64,000 nucleotides of DNA, from positions 1-64,000 of the forward strand of contig NZ_KB849806.1 in NCBI RefSeq assembly GCF_000369065.1, read 5' to 3'. The notes beneath the pieces were generated by a model. That model was not told the origin of the DNA, searched no databases, and saw only the letters and a program-made list of their open reading frames with translations. This stretch comes from Acinetobacter haemolyticus CIP 64.3 = MTCC 9819 (lineage in GTDB: Bacteria; Pseudomonadota; Gammaproteobacteria; Pseudomonadales; Moraxellaceae). Below, one piece after another: positions 1-8,747 of the stretch (positions are counted from its first letter, which is position 1; each line of letters starts with the position of its first letter). A program made the position numbers and the translations under genes.

Positions 1-185
1 CCGTAGGACGTATGCGGTATTAGCATTCCTTTCGGAATGTTGTCCCCCACTAATAGGCAGATTCCTAAGCATTACTCACCCGTCCGCCGCTAGGTCAGGT
101 AGCGAACTACCCTTCCCCGCTCGACTTGCATGTGTTAAGCCTGCCGCCAGCGTTCAATCTGAGCCATGATCAAACTCTTCAGTTT
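1..185 (-). rRNA. 16S ribosomal RNA, 5' end (partial)
   Basis: Read on the minus strand, this stretch begins AAACTGAAGAGTTTGATC, the universal 16S 5' end (27F primer region). It continues through the conserved AACGCTGGCGGCAGGC and CATGCAAGTCGAGCG segments into variable region V1/V2. The gene runs leftward out of the window, so only about the first 185 nt are present. The V1/V2 sequence looks like Acinetobacter. The 5' end is placed by analogy with mature E. coli 16S and could be off by a few bases. Confidence 0.97.
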
Positions 186-385
186 AAAATCATTAGTAGC
201 TTATGGCTACAAATCTTGGCTCATCAATTTTCTGACATTAATTTCTCAAATAAACTTCGAGTAATTTCTACCATTCAATCAATGAAATATTTTCGATCGA
301 TTAACCAGTAAAAATCCACACAAGTTGTTCTTCTATTCTCTTAATGATCTTCTCGATGATTCGTCATCATCAAGCTAGGTCGGCT

Positions 386-413
386 ATATTACTCTCAATC
401 TCTTAAAAGTCAA
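386..413 (-). promoter_or_regulatory. rRNA operon P1-type promoter
   Basis: On the minus strand a -35 TTGACT (408-413) is followed by a 16-bp spacer and a -10 TAATAT (386-391), then a GC-rich discriminator (AGCCGACC). A short spacer with a GC-rich discriminator is typical of stringently controlled rRNA promoters. The transcript would start about 195 nt before the mature 16S end, leaving room for a leader with antitermination and RNase III sites, though I could not pick out a clear boxA. The remaining intergenic DNA (414-742) is AT-rich and shows no gene; it must hold the mlaA promoter, which I could not locate with confidence. Confidence 0.65.
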
Positions 414-742
414 CAGGTAATTTAGATATTTTTAAAACTTATCAAACAACCCAAAAATCTAACCACTAAAGCCAAATCCTTGTTTATCAACAAGTTTTTA
501 TCTGCATCACCGCCGATGGATGTGCATTCTACAGCATTTCCCACCCAATGCAACACCCTCATCTATTTTTTATTATCAAGTGAACGTTTTTAGATCAAAT
601 TTACATTTCTTCTTATATTTTGTTAGTGAATTTGCTTTAATAAAGAGTGAATAATTAAATCGTATTCCTTTTACATAGCTATTGCGTTGAGTGACGCAAT
701 CACTTTATGACAGTATTTCGCTCAAAGCGATTAAGGATTTAT

Positions 743-1636
743 ATGCATTACTCCAATTTTATCTTGCTTGGGTTGTTAACTGCTGGAGCATGTTCATCCG
801 TATTTGCTCAAAATGAAGTAGCAAACGCAACGAGCCCAGCTACAGAAGCAACTGCAAGCCCAACAACTCAAAGAATAACCACAATTCAAGCAATCAAAGA
901 TTTAAAACACTTAACCAAAGATGATCTAAAAGTAAATGCAAATGCAGCCCAACCAGATGAGGTAAAAGATCCTTTACAGGGATTAAATCGAAAAATTTTT
1001 ACTTTTAACGATGCTCTAGATCGTAATTTACTCAAACCTGTCGCTATACAATACGCAGCTAAAGTTCCAGAACCTGTTCGTAGCCCTTATCGCCAATTTA
1101 GAAAGAATTTAGGCGAACCTTGGAATGCTGTAAACCAAATTATTCAAGGCAAACCTAGTCGTGCTGCAAAAACATTAGGTCGCTTTACCATCAACACATT
1201 AACAACTTTAGGCTTTGCCGATCCGGCACGCCGCTTAGGTTTACAAACTGAAGAAGAAAGTTTTGGTGTGACATTAGGCTATTATGGTGTCCCTTCTGGT
1301 CCTTATGTCATGTTGCCTTTTTTTGGTCCAAGTACTTTTCGTGATGGCGCTGGCCTAGCAGCTGATAGTTTTGGTCGTCCCCAAAAATATCTACTTGATG
1401 ATCAAGACGGCATTTATTGGTCAACTAATGTATTACAAGCCATTGATACGCGGTCACAAATTCTAGATATTGAAGAAACGCTTAGAGGCGATAAATATTC
1501 CATGATTCGTGATTTTTATTTACAGCGTAAAGCATTCCAAATCGCTGAGAAACGAGGTGATGCGAATGATATTTCCTTTGTAAATGGAGAAGATGATTTT
1601 GATGACGATACTTCACTCGATAGTGATACTGAATAA
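743..1636 (+). CDS. mlaA: MlaA (VacJ) family outer-membrane lipid asymmetry protein
   Basis: MlaA sits in the inner leaflet of the outer membrane and, with porins, removes misplaced phospholipids from the outer leaflet and hands them to MlaC. The protein (297 aa) has a hydrophobic leader ending ...LTAGAC (Cys17, an imperfect lipobox), an Ala/Thr-rich linker, and the family core from about residue 76 (DPLQGLNRKIFTFND, GRFTINTL, ESFGVTLGYYGVPSGPY, LPFFGPST). The C-terminal tail is Asp/Glu-rich. I start it at the ATG at 743 because AAGGA lies 5 nt upstream; an in-frame ATG at 707 has no Shine-Dalgarno. Because the lipobox is not canonical, signal peptidase I cleavage after VFA is an alternative. 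The other mla genes are not in this window. Confidence 0.93.
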   Translation: MHYSNFILLGLLTAGACSSVFAQNEVANATSPATEATASPTTQRITTIQAIKDLKHLTKDDLKVNANAAQPDEVKDPLQGLNRKIFTFNDALDRNLLKPVAIQYAAKVPEPVRSPYRQFRKNLGEPWNAVNQIIQGKPSRAAKTLGRFTINTLTTLGFADPARRLGLQTEEESFGVTLGYYGVPSGPYVMLPFFGPSTFRDGAGLAADSFGRPQKYLLDDQDGIYWSTNVLQAIDTRSQILDIEETLRGDKYSMIRDFYLQRKAFQIAEKRGDANDISFVNGEDDFDDDTSLDSDTE

Positions 1637-1665
1637 TTGATTAATAATATTGTCTTACAAACTTC

Positions 1666-1699
1666 AGTGTTACTATGTCATTTCGACTATAGTAACACT
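1666..1699 (+). terminator. Hairpin after mlaA, probable terminator
   Basis: AGTGTTACTAT (1666-1676) and ATAGTAACACT (1689-1699) form a perfect 11-bp stem with a 12-nt loop, 30 bp past the mlaA stop. Only four T follow (ATGTTTTAGG), so termination efficiency is uncertain. Confidence 0.5.
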
Positions 1700-1737
1700 A
1701 TGTTTTAGGTCATCTTTCATCTATGATGAATTAAAAA

Positions 1738-2736
1738 ATGATCACCCAAAGGATTGACTATTCGTCTATGTATTTCATCCAACCTACGCGCTCAATACCT
1801 TTCTTAGATCAAGCTTTAACAGAGTTACCGACTCTACAAATCATTCAAGTTCATGATTTGGATTTATACGATCAAACGATTATTGCGATTGCTGATGTAC
1901 AAGATTTTTTAAAATATCAGTGGAAACTCCCAACGATTGTGCTCGCTTTCGAGCATGAAGGCGCTGCCTTGGCTCAAGCTTGGGAAATGGGAGCTTTAGC
2001 TGGTTGGATGTGGGACAATTTGCCTAAAAATCCTAAACACGCTTTATTTAAAATTGATGCCCAATACAAACGCAATCAAGATAGTCGAGATTTGCCTTCA
2101 GCAGCTGAACTACAAAAACGCTTATTGCCAAACCCAATCACACTGCCAAATTATCAATTTGAATCTTTTTTCCAACCCTCTGCCTATTTGTCAGGTGATT
2201 GGTATGATTATTGGCGTTTGAATGATAAAGAAGTATTATTTTATCTTGCGGATGTTTCTGGGCATGGTGTGACGAGTAGTTTATTGACTTCATGGATGGC
2301 TGCCTTTCATGGTCGTTCAAAAACACCAAGTCAATTGATAAAAAAACTGAATGCCATGTTGATGCAAGAAAATATTGAAAAACATATTACAATGGTTGCT
2401 GCTATTCTAAATTTAGAAACCAATGAAGTACGTTGGTCTAGTGCGGGGCACTACCCCCCTCCAATTATTTTCGAACCAAACCAACCACCACAAATTTTAA
2501 CCACAAGTAGTTTTCCTTTAGGTCTTACAGAAGAACTAGACGTGGAAGAACATCATTGCATCCTCAACCCTCAAGCACGGTTTATTTTATGCTCAGATGG
2601 CGCATTAGAACCTTTTGATGGCAGGCTCAATGATCAGTTCAACCAATTAGTTGAACATCTTCAGAACAATGCTTTCCAAGCTCCTGAACATGTTGCTGAC
2701 GATATAGCAATCCTAAGTCTCTGTCGATTGAATTAA
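1738..2736 (+). CDS. gigA: PP2C/SpoIIE-type serine phosphatase, GigA-like
   Basis: This is a Mn/Mg-dependent serine phosphatase of the SpoIIE/RsbU type, expected to dephosphorylate a STAS anti-sigma antagonist. The phosphatase domain spans about residues 120-332, with the metal-binding motifs GDWYDYW (Asp154), ADVSGHG (Asp172) and CSDGALEP. Residues 1-110 resemble a degenerate receiver domain (WKLPTIVLAFE, GALAGWMWD) without an obvious phospho-acceptor Asp. The STAS gene next to it is the natural substrate. The pair matches the Acinetobacter baumannii GigA/GigB stress-resistance proteins (established knowledge; assignment by architecture and context). The start at 1738 lacks a good Shine-Dalgarno, and Met11 (1768) is an alternative. 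Confidence 0.85.
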   Translation: MITQRIDYSSMYFIQPTRSIPFLDQALTELPTLQIIQVHDLDLYDQTIIAIADVQDFLKYQWKLPTIVLAFEHEGAALAQAWEMGALAGWMWDNLPKNPKHALFKIDAQYKRNQDSRDLPSAAELQKRLLPNPITLPNYQFESFFQPSAYLSGDWYDYWRLNDKEVLFYLADVSGHGVTSSLLTSWMAAFHGRSKTPSQLIKKLNAMLMQENIEKHITMVAAILNLETNEVRWSSAGHYPPPIIFEPNQPPQILTTSSFPLGLTEELDVEEHHCILNPQARFILCSDGALEPFDGRLNDQFNQLVEHLQNNAFQAPEHVADDIAILSLCRLN

Positions 2737-2838
2737 CTTTAAAATCAATATTTTAACCAAGTCACACCATCCAAGTACTTGTGTCTAGAATATCACTATG
2801 GGATAATTTTATATCCTTTCTCTGAAAATGGCATTTAT

Positions 2839-3360
2839 ATGTCAACAGGTCATGTTGAATATGCAAGTTTGAACGGAACGCATATTTTCAAGCTTATTGG
2901 CGAAGTGCGTGCTCACTCTTGTATAAGTCTAGACAAACTACTCAACCGAATTGAACAGCAGCAAAATGTTGTTGGTGCAATCGTTGACTTAACCCAAACC
3001 ACATTTATTGACAGTACTGTTTTAGGCATACTGGCAAAATTAGGTTTAAAGCTTAAGCAAGCTCACAACATACAAGCTGTCATGCTTTCAACGAATCCAG
3101 ATATTACAACCTTGGCCAATAGTATGGGCTTAGGGCAAGTATTTGTGATTTTAAATTATTGTGGCGATCCAAATGTATGTACTTTAGAGCTTACAGAAGA
3201 ACATGTCACACATAGTGCTATGTTAAATACTGTACTTGATGCGCACAAAACGCTGATGCGCTTAAATGAAAACAACCAGAATATGTTTGAACCACTGGTT
3301 AAACAGTTGCAAAAAGAACAAGACTGCTTGAGTAATGATGATCACAAGCAAAATGCTTAA
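2839..3360 (+). CDS. gigB: STAS-domain anti-sigma factor antagonist, GigB-like
   Basis: A 173-aa protein with an N-terminal STAS domain (residues about 5-110) like SpoIIAA/RsbV. The phosphorylatable site is the Ser/Thr in TTFIDSTVLGIL (Ser59/Thr60). It is followed by a charged C-terminal extension of about 60 residues (KTLMRLNENNQ...), longer than a minimal STAS protein. I place the start at the ATG at 2839, where the family similarity begins (MSTGHVEYA); the frame is open further upstream to a TTG at 2779 without support. It lies 102 bp after the GigA-like phosphatase and probably shares its transcript. The partner kinase or anti-sigma factor is not nearby. In A. baumannii this pair links to NPr and stress control (established knowledge). 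Confidence 0.83.
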   Translation: MSTGHVEYASLNGTHIFKLIGEVRAHSCISLDKLLNRIEQQQNVVGAIVDLTQTTFIDSTVLGILAKLGLKLKQAHNIQAVMLSTNPDITTLANSMGLGQVFVILNYCGDPNVCTLELTEEHVTHSAMLNTVLDAHKTLMRLNENNQNMFEPLVKQLQKEQDCLSNDDHKQNA

Positions 3361-3388
3361 TCATTAAATTATATATTTCGGCTAGCTT

Positions 3389-4213
3389 ATGACCTTACTT
3401 TCCGTTGTACAAATGAACTCCCAAGATGATATTGAATTAAATTTCTCTATTATCGAATCATTGATTCAACAAAGTAAGGATCAAGCTGCTGAGCTAATCG
3501 TTTTTCCTGAAAACTTTGTTTGTTTTGCCGCAGGTAAACAACGTCAGACTGCAGAACAATTTGAAAGTATTCAAAAACGTTTAGAAGATTTAGCACATCG
3601 TCATCAGATCTGGATTATCGCTGGCACACTTCCTTGTCCATACCGCCCTAATGGTTCAATCATTTCTGACGGTCGGGTTCGTACGGTAAGTTTATGCATT
3701 AGTCCTGAAGGTACTGAAGCACGTTATGACAAAATTCACTTATTTGATGTTCAAGTCGGTGATGCTGTAGGCGGTTATCAAGAATCAAAGTTTTTTGAAC
3801 CTGGCGATGAAACCATTATTGCCAAAACGCCTTTTGGCAATATTGGTCTTATGGTCTGCTATGATCTGCGCTTCCCTGAGCTGGCTCTAACACTGCGCCA
3901 ACAAGGAGCCAATATTTTAACAGCACCTGCAGCATTTACTTACACGACAGGTCAGTTGCATTGGCAACTACTGCTTCAAGCACGTGCGATGGACAGCCAA
4001 TGCTATGTTCTTGGTGCAGCACAACAAGGATGGCATGGGCAACAACGCCAAACATGGGGACATGCAGCTATAACAGATAGCCGTGGACAGCTCCTGCAAA
4101 TGGTGAACACTGAAGGTCATGCTTTAATTACCAGTGCAATTGATCTAACAGAACAAAAGACCATTCGTCTCTCAATGCCATTGATGCAACATCGTCGATT
4201 ATTGAACTATTAA
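3389..4213 (+). CDS. Carbon-nitrogen hydrolase (Nit1-type amidase)
   Basis: A nitrilase-superfamily enzyme with the catalytic triad Glu41 (VFPENF), Lys115 (RYDKIHLFD) and Cys157 (GLMVCYDLRFPEL). Length (274 aa) and the loop sequence around YDKIHLFD place it with the Nit1/YbeM-like branch, whose characterised members hydrolyse deaminated glutathione (metabolite repair). Substrate is inferred from family only. It follows the STAS gene by 28 bp and may be cotranscribed with it. No signal peptide, so cytoplasmic. Confidence 0.88.
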   Translation: MTLLSVVQMNSQDDIELNFSIIESLIQQSKDQAAELIVFPENFVCFAAGKQRQTAEQFESIQKRLEDLAHRHQIWIIAGTLPCPYRPNGSIISDGRVRTVSLCISPEGTEARYDKIHLFDVQVGDAVGGYQESKFFEPGDETIIAKTPFGNIGLMVCYDLRFPELALTLRQQGANILTAPAAFTYTTGQLHWQLLLQARAMDSQCYVLGAAQQGWHGQQRQTWGHAAITDSRGQLLQMVNTEGHALITSAIDLTEQKTIRLSMPLMQHRRLLNY

Positions 4214-4401
4214 TTTTTATCCCAAATACTTGTGATCCGCATAATTGAAAAATTTAAATCTGACTGAACTGGTCAATTTTCAGCTATATGCTGGGATTAA
4301 ATCGTGATTTAATACAAATGATTAAATGACTTAAAACCAAAGCAAAATTGTGCTTTGATTTAATCACCACTCACGACCATTTTTATTTTAAGCTTTAATT
4401 C

Positions 4402-4764
4402 ATGTTTAGATTGATTGCAGCATTTTTACTTCTTGGGGCTACTACACAGCTATACGCAACATCAGTAGATGAAAATACACACGAGTCAACACCGACATCC
4501 ACTCATTCAATGACACCACAAAATTTATCTTTAAATGCATTTGGTCAGTGGGTTATTGGCTGGGGTACAGGTCCAGAAGGTGCGAGACAGCGTCTAGATT
4601 ATATTCAACGTGAAGATGTGGTGATTATTAAACAAAAAGGCACAACACTGGAAATGATTCGTGCATGGCAACAATATTATGAAAACGAAGTCCAGAATAA
4701 TGCCAACAATCCAACAGCACGCTATCGTGCTCGCCTGATGAAAAAAATTGCAGACTTATGGTAA
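4402..4764 (+). CDS. Small secreted protein of unknown function
   Basis: A 120-aa protein with a clear signal peptide (MFRLIAAFLLLGATTQLYA, likely cleaved after LYA), a Ser/Thr-rich linker, then a compact conserved-looking domain (LNAFGQWVIGWGTGPEGA, then a basic helical end RYRARLMKKIADLW). It may belong to the small DUF4951-type family seen in Acinetobacter, which I recall only loosely and could not verify. A hairpin terminator follows it, so it is probably monocistronic. There are no cysteines in the mature part. Function unknown. Confidence 0.75.
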   Translation: MFRLIAAFLLLGATTQLYATSVDENTHESTPTSTHSMTPQNLSLNAFGQWVIGWGTGPEGARQRLDYIQREDVVIIKQKGTTLEMIRAWQQYYENEVQNNANNPTARYRARLMKKIADLW

Positions 4765-4794
4765 TTTTTTCTTGTAATCTTTCTTTCAGTATTC

Positions 4795-4822
4795 GCATAA
4801 GTCTCAGCACTTATGCTTTTTT
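4795..4822 (+). terminator. Rho-independent terminator
   Basis: GCATAAGT (4795-4802), loop CTCAGC, ACTTATGC (4809-4816), followed by six T. It ends the transcript of the small secreted protein before ohr. Confidence 0.75.
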
Positions 4823-4916
4823 ATTTTAAGGGTATAGCAACGTTTGCTGACTTGTATTTTAATTTAGATCAAGTACGATCAAATGGCATTGAATAGTATT
4901 ATTAGGAATAAGAATT

Positions 4917-5348
4917 ATGTCTCTTGAACAAGTTGTTTATCGCGCAAAAGCAAAAGCGACTGGTGGTCGTGATGGTCGTGCCACCTCTTCTGATGGTGTA
5001 TTGGATGTCAAATTAGGTGTACCAAAAGAAATGGGCGGTGCTGGTGGTGAAGTGACCAATCCTGAACAGCTTTTCGCTGCCGGTTATTCAGCATGTTTCT
5101 TAGGTGCTATGAAGTTTGTCGCAAACCGAGATAAATTGAAAATTACCCAAGATGCTTATGTCGAAGGTGAAGTTGGGATTGGCCCCATTCCGAATGGTTT
5201 TGGGATCGAAGTCACATTGAATGTGTATCTAATTGGCTTGGAACAGGCTGAAGCTGAACAACTTGTAGCAGCAGCGCATATCGTCTGCCCTTATTCAAAT
5301 GCGACACGCAATAATATCGACGTAAATTTTAATATCGTAACTGCTTAA
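4917..5348 (+). CDS. ohr: Organic hydroperoxide resistance protein Ohr
   Basis: A thiol-dependent peroxidase of the OsmC/Ohr family that reduces organic and lipid hydroperoxides. It has the two redox cysteines, Cys60 ([10 protein letters not shown], peroxidatic) and Cys124 ([11 protein letters not shown], resolving), and the Ohr hallmark [10 protein letters not shown]. The length of 143 aa is normal for Ohr, which normally works as a dimer. I see no adjacent ohrR and no clear OhrR palindrome in the 90-bp upstream region. AGGAATAAGAATT precedes the ATG. Confidence 0.95.
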   Translation: MSLEQVVYRAKAKATGGRDGRATSSDGVLDVKLGVPKEMGGAGGEVTNPEQLFAAGYSACFLGAMKFVANRDKLKITQDAYVEGEVGIGPIPNGFGIEVTLNVYLIGLEQAEAEQLVAAAHIVCPYSNATRNNIDVNFNIVTA

Positions 5349-5354
5349 CCAAAT

Positions 5355-5387
5355 AAAAAACAGCATGCATTAGCATGCTGTTTTTTT
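5355..5387. terminator. Bidirectional terminator between ohr and gspE
   Basis: AACAGCATGC / GCATGCTGTT with loop ATTA, A-run on one side and T-run on the other. It can terminate ohr (plus) and gspE (minus), whose stop codons flank it. Confidence 0.88.
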
Positions 5388-5404
5388 ATAATCTTAATTA
5401 AAGC

Positions 5405-6895
5405 TTACTCTTCAGCAGCTTCATTGGTAACTCGTAAGACTTCCTCTAAAGTGGTCTTACCTGCCAATACCTTTAATAAGCCATCATCACGAATAGACGC
5501 AGCTTGACGACGTGCATGATTTTCCAACTCGTATTCAGCAGCATTACCATGAATCAAACGGCGCATTGACTCATCGACAGGAACAATTTCATAAATCGCG
5601 GTTCGCCCACTAAAACCTACATGTGAACATTTATCGCAACCATGAGGTTCTGGCAGCTCCATATGCTCATCTACTTTTAGATGTTGAAAGACTTGCCGCT
5701 CAAAAGCATCAGCTTTACGCCAAGTCACACAATGCGGACATAGGGTTCGAACCAGACGCTGTGCAATCACACCAATCAATGAGCTTGCCAGCAAGAAGGG
5801 TTCAATTCCCATATCTTTTAAGCGTGTCACCGCACCAATTGCAGTATTGGTATGTAGCGTTGATAACACCAAGTGACCCGTTAAAGAGGCTTGTACTGCA
5901 ATTTCCGCAGTTTCTAAATCACGGATCTCCCCCACCATCACCACATCAGGATCTTGACGTAACATCGCTTTGAGTGCACGTGCAAAGGTCATATCCACTT
6001 TGGTATTCACTTGCGTTTGCCCAATGCCTTCCAATTGATATTCGATTGGGTCTTCAGCCGTCAGAATATTGCGCGTATTGTCATTCAGATCAGAGAGGGC
6101 GGCATATAAAGTAGTGGTTTTACCCGAACCTGTTGGTCCAGTTACCAAGATAATGCCATGAGGACGATGCACCAACTGAGTCAAACGATCATAATCATTT
6201 TGCATTAAGCCTAAATGGGTCATATTTAAACGCCCAGCTTGCTTATCCAACAAACGCATTACCACACGTTCACCATGCGATGATGGCAATGTTGAAACAC
6301 GCACATCGACTTCACGCCCAGCAAGACGTAATGAAATACGACCATCCTGAGGGATACGCTTTTCAGCAATATCCAACTTTGCCATGACTTTGATACGTGA
6401 AACCAATAACGGTGCTAATTCACGGCGTGGTTGTACGATTTCTCGAAGCTGACCATCCACTCGTAAACGTACTGAAAGTTTTTTCTCGAAAGCTTCGATA
6501 TGAATATCAGATGCGCTTACTCGAATCGCTTCGGACAATAAGGCATTGATCAACCTGACGATTGGCGCATCATCTTCTTGATCCATTAAATCTTCAGCCT
6601 CAGGTACTTGATCAGCGAGACTCAATAAATCAGGATGATCTTCCAAGCCTGCCGCAACTTGCTGCGACTCACCTGTATCCCCGGCATAGCTCGAACTTAA
6701 TAAAGCATGAAACTCTTGATCGGTACACAATTGATCATGTCCCGACTTCCCCAAAATTCGTCGAGCTTCCTGCAAAGCAATTCGCGCAGTATCCTTACGC
6801 CGCACAATAAAAACTTGATCGCCTTCGTAACGGAACAAAACACCATGACGTTTGGCAAAACTATAAGGAATTTGTATTTGTTTAAGTATTTGCAT
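5405..6895 (-). CDS. gspE: Type II secretion system ATPase GspE
   Basis: The cytoplasmic hexameric ATPase that powers the type II secretion pseudopilus. In the 496-aa form chosen here, the N-terminal part binds GspL, Walker A is GPTGSGKT (about residues 253-260), and Walker B/Asp box is VVMVGEIRD (about 318-326). A zinc tetracysteine motif (CPHC at 386-389, CDKC at 420-423) distinguishes GspE from PilT-type ATPases. The open frame reaches 7021, but the family N-terminus begins at MQILKQIQIPYSFAKRHG, so I start at 6895. No other T2SS gene is adjacent, in keeping with the scattered gsp genes of Acinetobacter. PilB is the main alternative; the N-terminal sequence favours GspE. Confidence 0.9.
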   Translation of the reverse strand: MQILKQIQIPYSFAKRHGVLFRYEGDQVFIVRRKDTARIALQEARRILGKSGHDQLCTDQEFHALLSSSYAGDTGESQQVAAGLEDHPDLLSLADQVPEAEDLMDQEDDAPIVRLINALLSEAIRVSASDIHIEAFEKKLSVRLRVDGQLREIVQPRRELAPLLVSRIKVMAKLDIAEKRIPQDGRISLRLAGREVDVRVSTLPSSHGERVVMRLLDKQAGRLNMTHLGLMQNDYDRLTQLVHRPHGIILVTGPTGSGKTTTLYAALSDLNDNTRNILTAEDPIEYQLEGIGQTQVNTKVDMTFARALKAMLRQDPDVVMVGEIRDLETAEIAVQASLTGHLVLSTLHTNTAIGAVTRLKDMGIEPFLLASSLIGVIAQRLVRTLCPHCVTWRKADAFERQVFQHLKVDEHMELPEPHGCDKCSHVGFSGRTAIYEIVPVDESMRRLIHGNAAEYELENHARRQAASIRDDGLLKVLAGKTTLEEVLRVTNEAAEE

Positions 6896-6988
6896 CACAC
6901 AAATAATGATAAGAGAAAGTATTGAGTGTACTCTAAGCAGATTACAGCGTGAAGTCTGTTTAGCATACTCACAAAGGAATTTTGCATC

Positions 6989-7807
6989 TTGTCTCAAAAT
7001 AATCAATACGAAACTCCACATTCAAACAGTTTGAAGTGGTGGGGCGAACAAAAATTCGATATTCAGCAAGCCAAAGCTTGGCAATTCGGTTCATTGCTAT
7101 TCCGCCTTACCCGTGGAATCAAAGAATGGCGTCTAGAATATCATCGCCCTCAATCTCAGCATGACTATGAGCAGCAATGGCAAGCGTTGCTGGATACAGA
7201 GTTTGCAATGCCACACCCTGCAAAAATTGAACGCTATATGTTTCACAAAACCAATGATAGCTTTCATTTAATGCCTCGCTTAGCAGATCGATCTGTGGTA
7301 ATTAAACCCGTCGATCCGATTTATATCCCCGCAGGTCAACGTGGTACGCTCTATATCAGCACACCGTTATGGATTGCAGGCTTGGTGGATGGCTTAACCG
7401 AACCGTTATTCGACATTCCTGTCATTCAACCTAAAGACACTTGGTTTGGTAAAAGTCCTCAACAAGGTGAAGTTTGTTACGCCACTTCTGTTGATGGTCG
7501 AACTGATCTCAACTTATTACCACCCCGTGCCTTTCGAGCCGTTACACCGATTGAATTTCACAACACCAGTCATCACCAATTACGTTTTGATCGAATGAAT
7601 GTCCCCGTTCCTGCACTGCCGCTATTCTATAGTGAAGGCACTGGACGACTATGGACCTCGAAAATTAAAGTTTATTATGATGGTGAAGAGTTAGTTCGTA
7701 TTCGAATTGAAAATCGAACACCACATCAGGCAGGTGAAGTCACTTATATTCATCCTCCACGCTCACCCAATAGTACTTTTTTAAATATGTTTGATTCATT
7801 CTTTTAA
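6989..7807 (+). CDS. DUF432-type protein upstream of MscS
   Basis: A 272-aa soluble-looking protein without signal peptide or membrane segment, with many beta-strand-like stretches (RGTLYISTPLWIAGL, WTSKIKVYYDGEEL). It resembles DUF432 proteins, which are often encoded next to MscS-type channels; this is from memory of the family and the match is moderate. The only reasonable start is TTG at 6989, preceded by AAAGGA about 10 nt upstream. Its stop is 9 bp before the MscS gene, so the two form an operon. Function unknown; context suggests a partner or regulator of the channel. Confidence 0.75.
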   Translation: MSQNNQYETPHSNSLKWWGEQKFDIQQAKAWQFGSLLFRLTRGIKEWRLEYHRPQSQHDYEQQWQALLDTEFAMPHPAKIERYMFHKTNDSFHLMPRLADRSVVIKPVDPIYIPAGQRGTLYISTPLWIAGLVDGLTEPLFDIPVIQPKDTWFGKSPQQGEVCYATSVDGRTDLNLLPPRAFRAVTPIEFHNTSHHQLRFDRMNVPVPALPLFYSEGTGRLWTSKIKVYYDGEELVRIRIENRTPHQAGEVTYIHPPRSPNSTFLNMFDSFF

Positions 7808-7816
7808 GAGGTTGCT

Positions 7817-8734
7817 ATGCCAGATACGAATATTCCAAAAGATGTTGCTAGCAACCTCACCAGTATTTTCACCAATATTAATTTTGAACGGCTCAGTGAA
7901 ATCGCAGTCGCGATTATTTTGTGTTTTATCGGGTTTGTGATCGCTCGATTAGTATCCAATGCTTTTATCCGCACGATTGGCAGCCGTTTCAATGCACACC
8001 AACGCTTACTGTGGCGTCGGGGTATTTTTTACTTTATCTTCTTGTTATTCATTATGACCAGCTTGAGAGAAGCAGGCTTTAAACTTAGTGTCTTCTTAGG
8101 TGCAGCGGGTATCTTAACTGTAGCTTTGGGTTTTGCTTCACAGACTTCTGCCACCAACTTGATTAGCGGTCTATTCTTGATTGGTGAAGGCTCATTTGAA
8201 GTCGGTGATACCATTCAAATCACACTCATTCGTGGTCAGACTATTGAAGGTGAAGTCATCTCAATCGACCTATTATCAGTCAAACTCCTGACTTTGGATA
8301 ATGTCTATATTCGCCTCCCCAATGAACAACTGATTCGAACTCCAGTAATGAATTTATCAAAGTATCCGATACGAAGGATTCCCATCACATTGGCGATTAA
8401 TTTCCATGAAGATATTATTAAAGTCAGACAAGTTCTATTGGAAGTTGCTACAAAATATCCACTAGTCATGGATGATCCAAAACCCGCAGTCGCTGTTACA
8501 GCGTTTAGAGAATCAACCATTGAACTTTTATTTTCTGTGTGGTGTCGTCAAGAAAATGCATTGAAAGTACGCGATGAAATGCAAGAACGTGTCCGCAATG
8601 GATTCTTGGAAAACTCAATCGAAATCCCAGTGCCTAAAATGGGCTTAATTGACCGACCTCTACCATTAGAAAATGATGAAATCGATCAATACGCAAACCA
8701 GAAAGCACTCAAAAAAGAACCGAAAGAGAGTTAA
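7817..8734 (+). CDS. Small-conductance mechanosensitive channel, MscS family
   Basis: An inner-membrane channel of 305 aa that would open under membrane tension to release osmolytes. It has an N-terminal membrane helix (LSEIAVAIILCFIGFVIARL), a second around FYFIFLLFIMTSL, and the pore-lining TM3 region (VFLGAAGILTVALGFASQ) followed by the conserved ISGLFLIGEGSFEVGDTI of the beta domain. GAGG lies 6 nt before the ATG. The C-terminal tail is short and charged. The stop codon abuts that of the convergent DUF2339 gene. Paralogy with MscS versus YbdG/MscM classes is not resolved. Confidence 0.9.
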   Translation: MPDTNIPKDVASNLTSIFTNINFERLSEIAVAIILCFIGFVIARLVSNAFIRTIGSRFNAHQRLLWRRGIFYFIFLLFIMTSLREAGFKLSVFLGAAGILTVALGFASQTSATNLISGLFLIGEGSFEVGDTIQITLIRGQTIEGEVISIDLLSVKLLTLDNVYIRLPNEQLIRTPVMNLSKYPIRRIPITLAINFHEDIIKVRQVLLEVATKYPLVMDDPKPAVAVTAFRESTIELLFSVWCRQENALKVRDEMQERVRNGFLENSIEIPVPKMGLIDRPLPLENDEIDQYANQKALKKEPKES

Positions 8735-8747
8735 TCAGCTCTCTTTC
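8722..8747. terminator. Hairpin spanning two convergent stop codons
   Basis: GAAAGAGAG (8722-8730) and CTCTCTTTC (8739-8747) pair across the adjacent stops of the MscS gene and the DUF2339 gene. There is no T-run, so termination is only possible, but the stem is perfect and uses coding bases of both genes. Confidence 0.4.

Noticed and set aside
5623-5973. Plus-strand open frame of 116 codons inside gspE
   Set aside because: It lies antisense to the conserved GspE catalytic and zinc region, and its translation shows no recognisable family.
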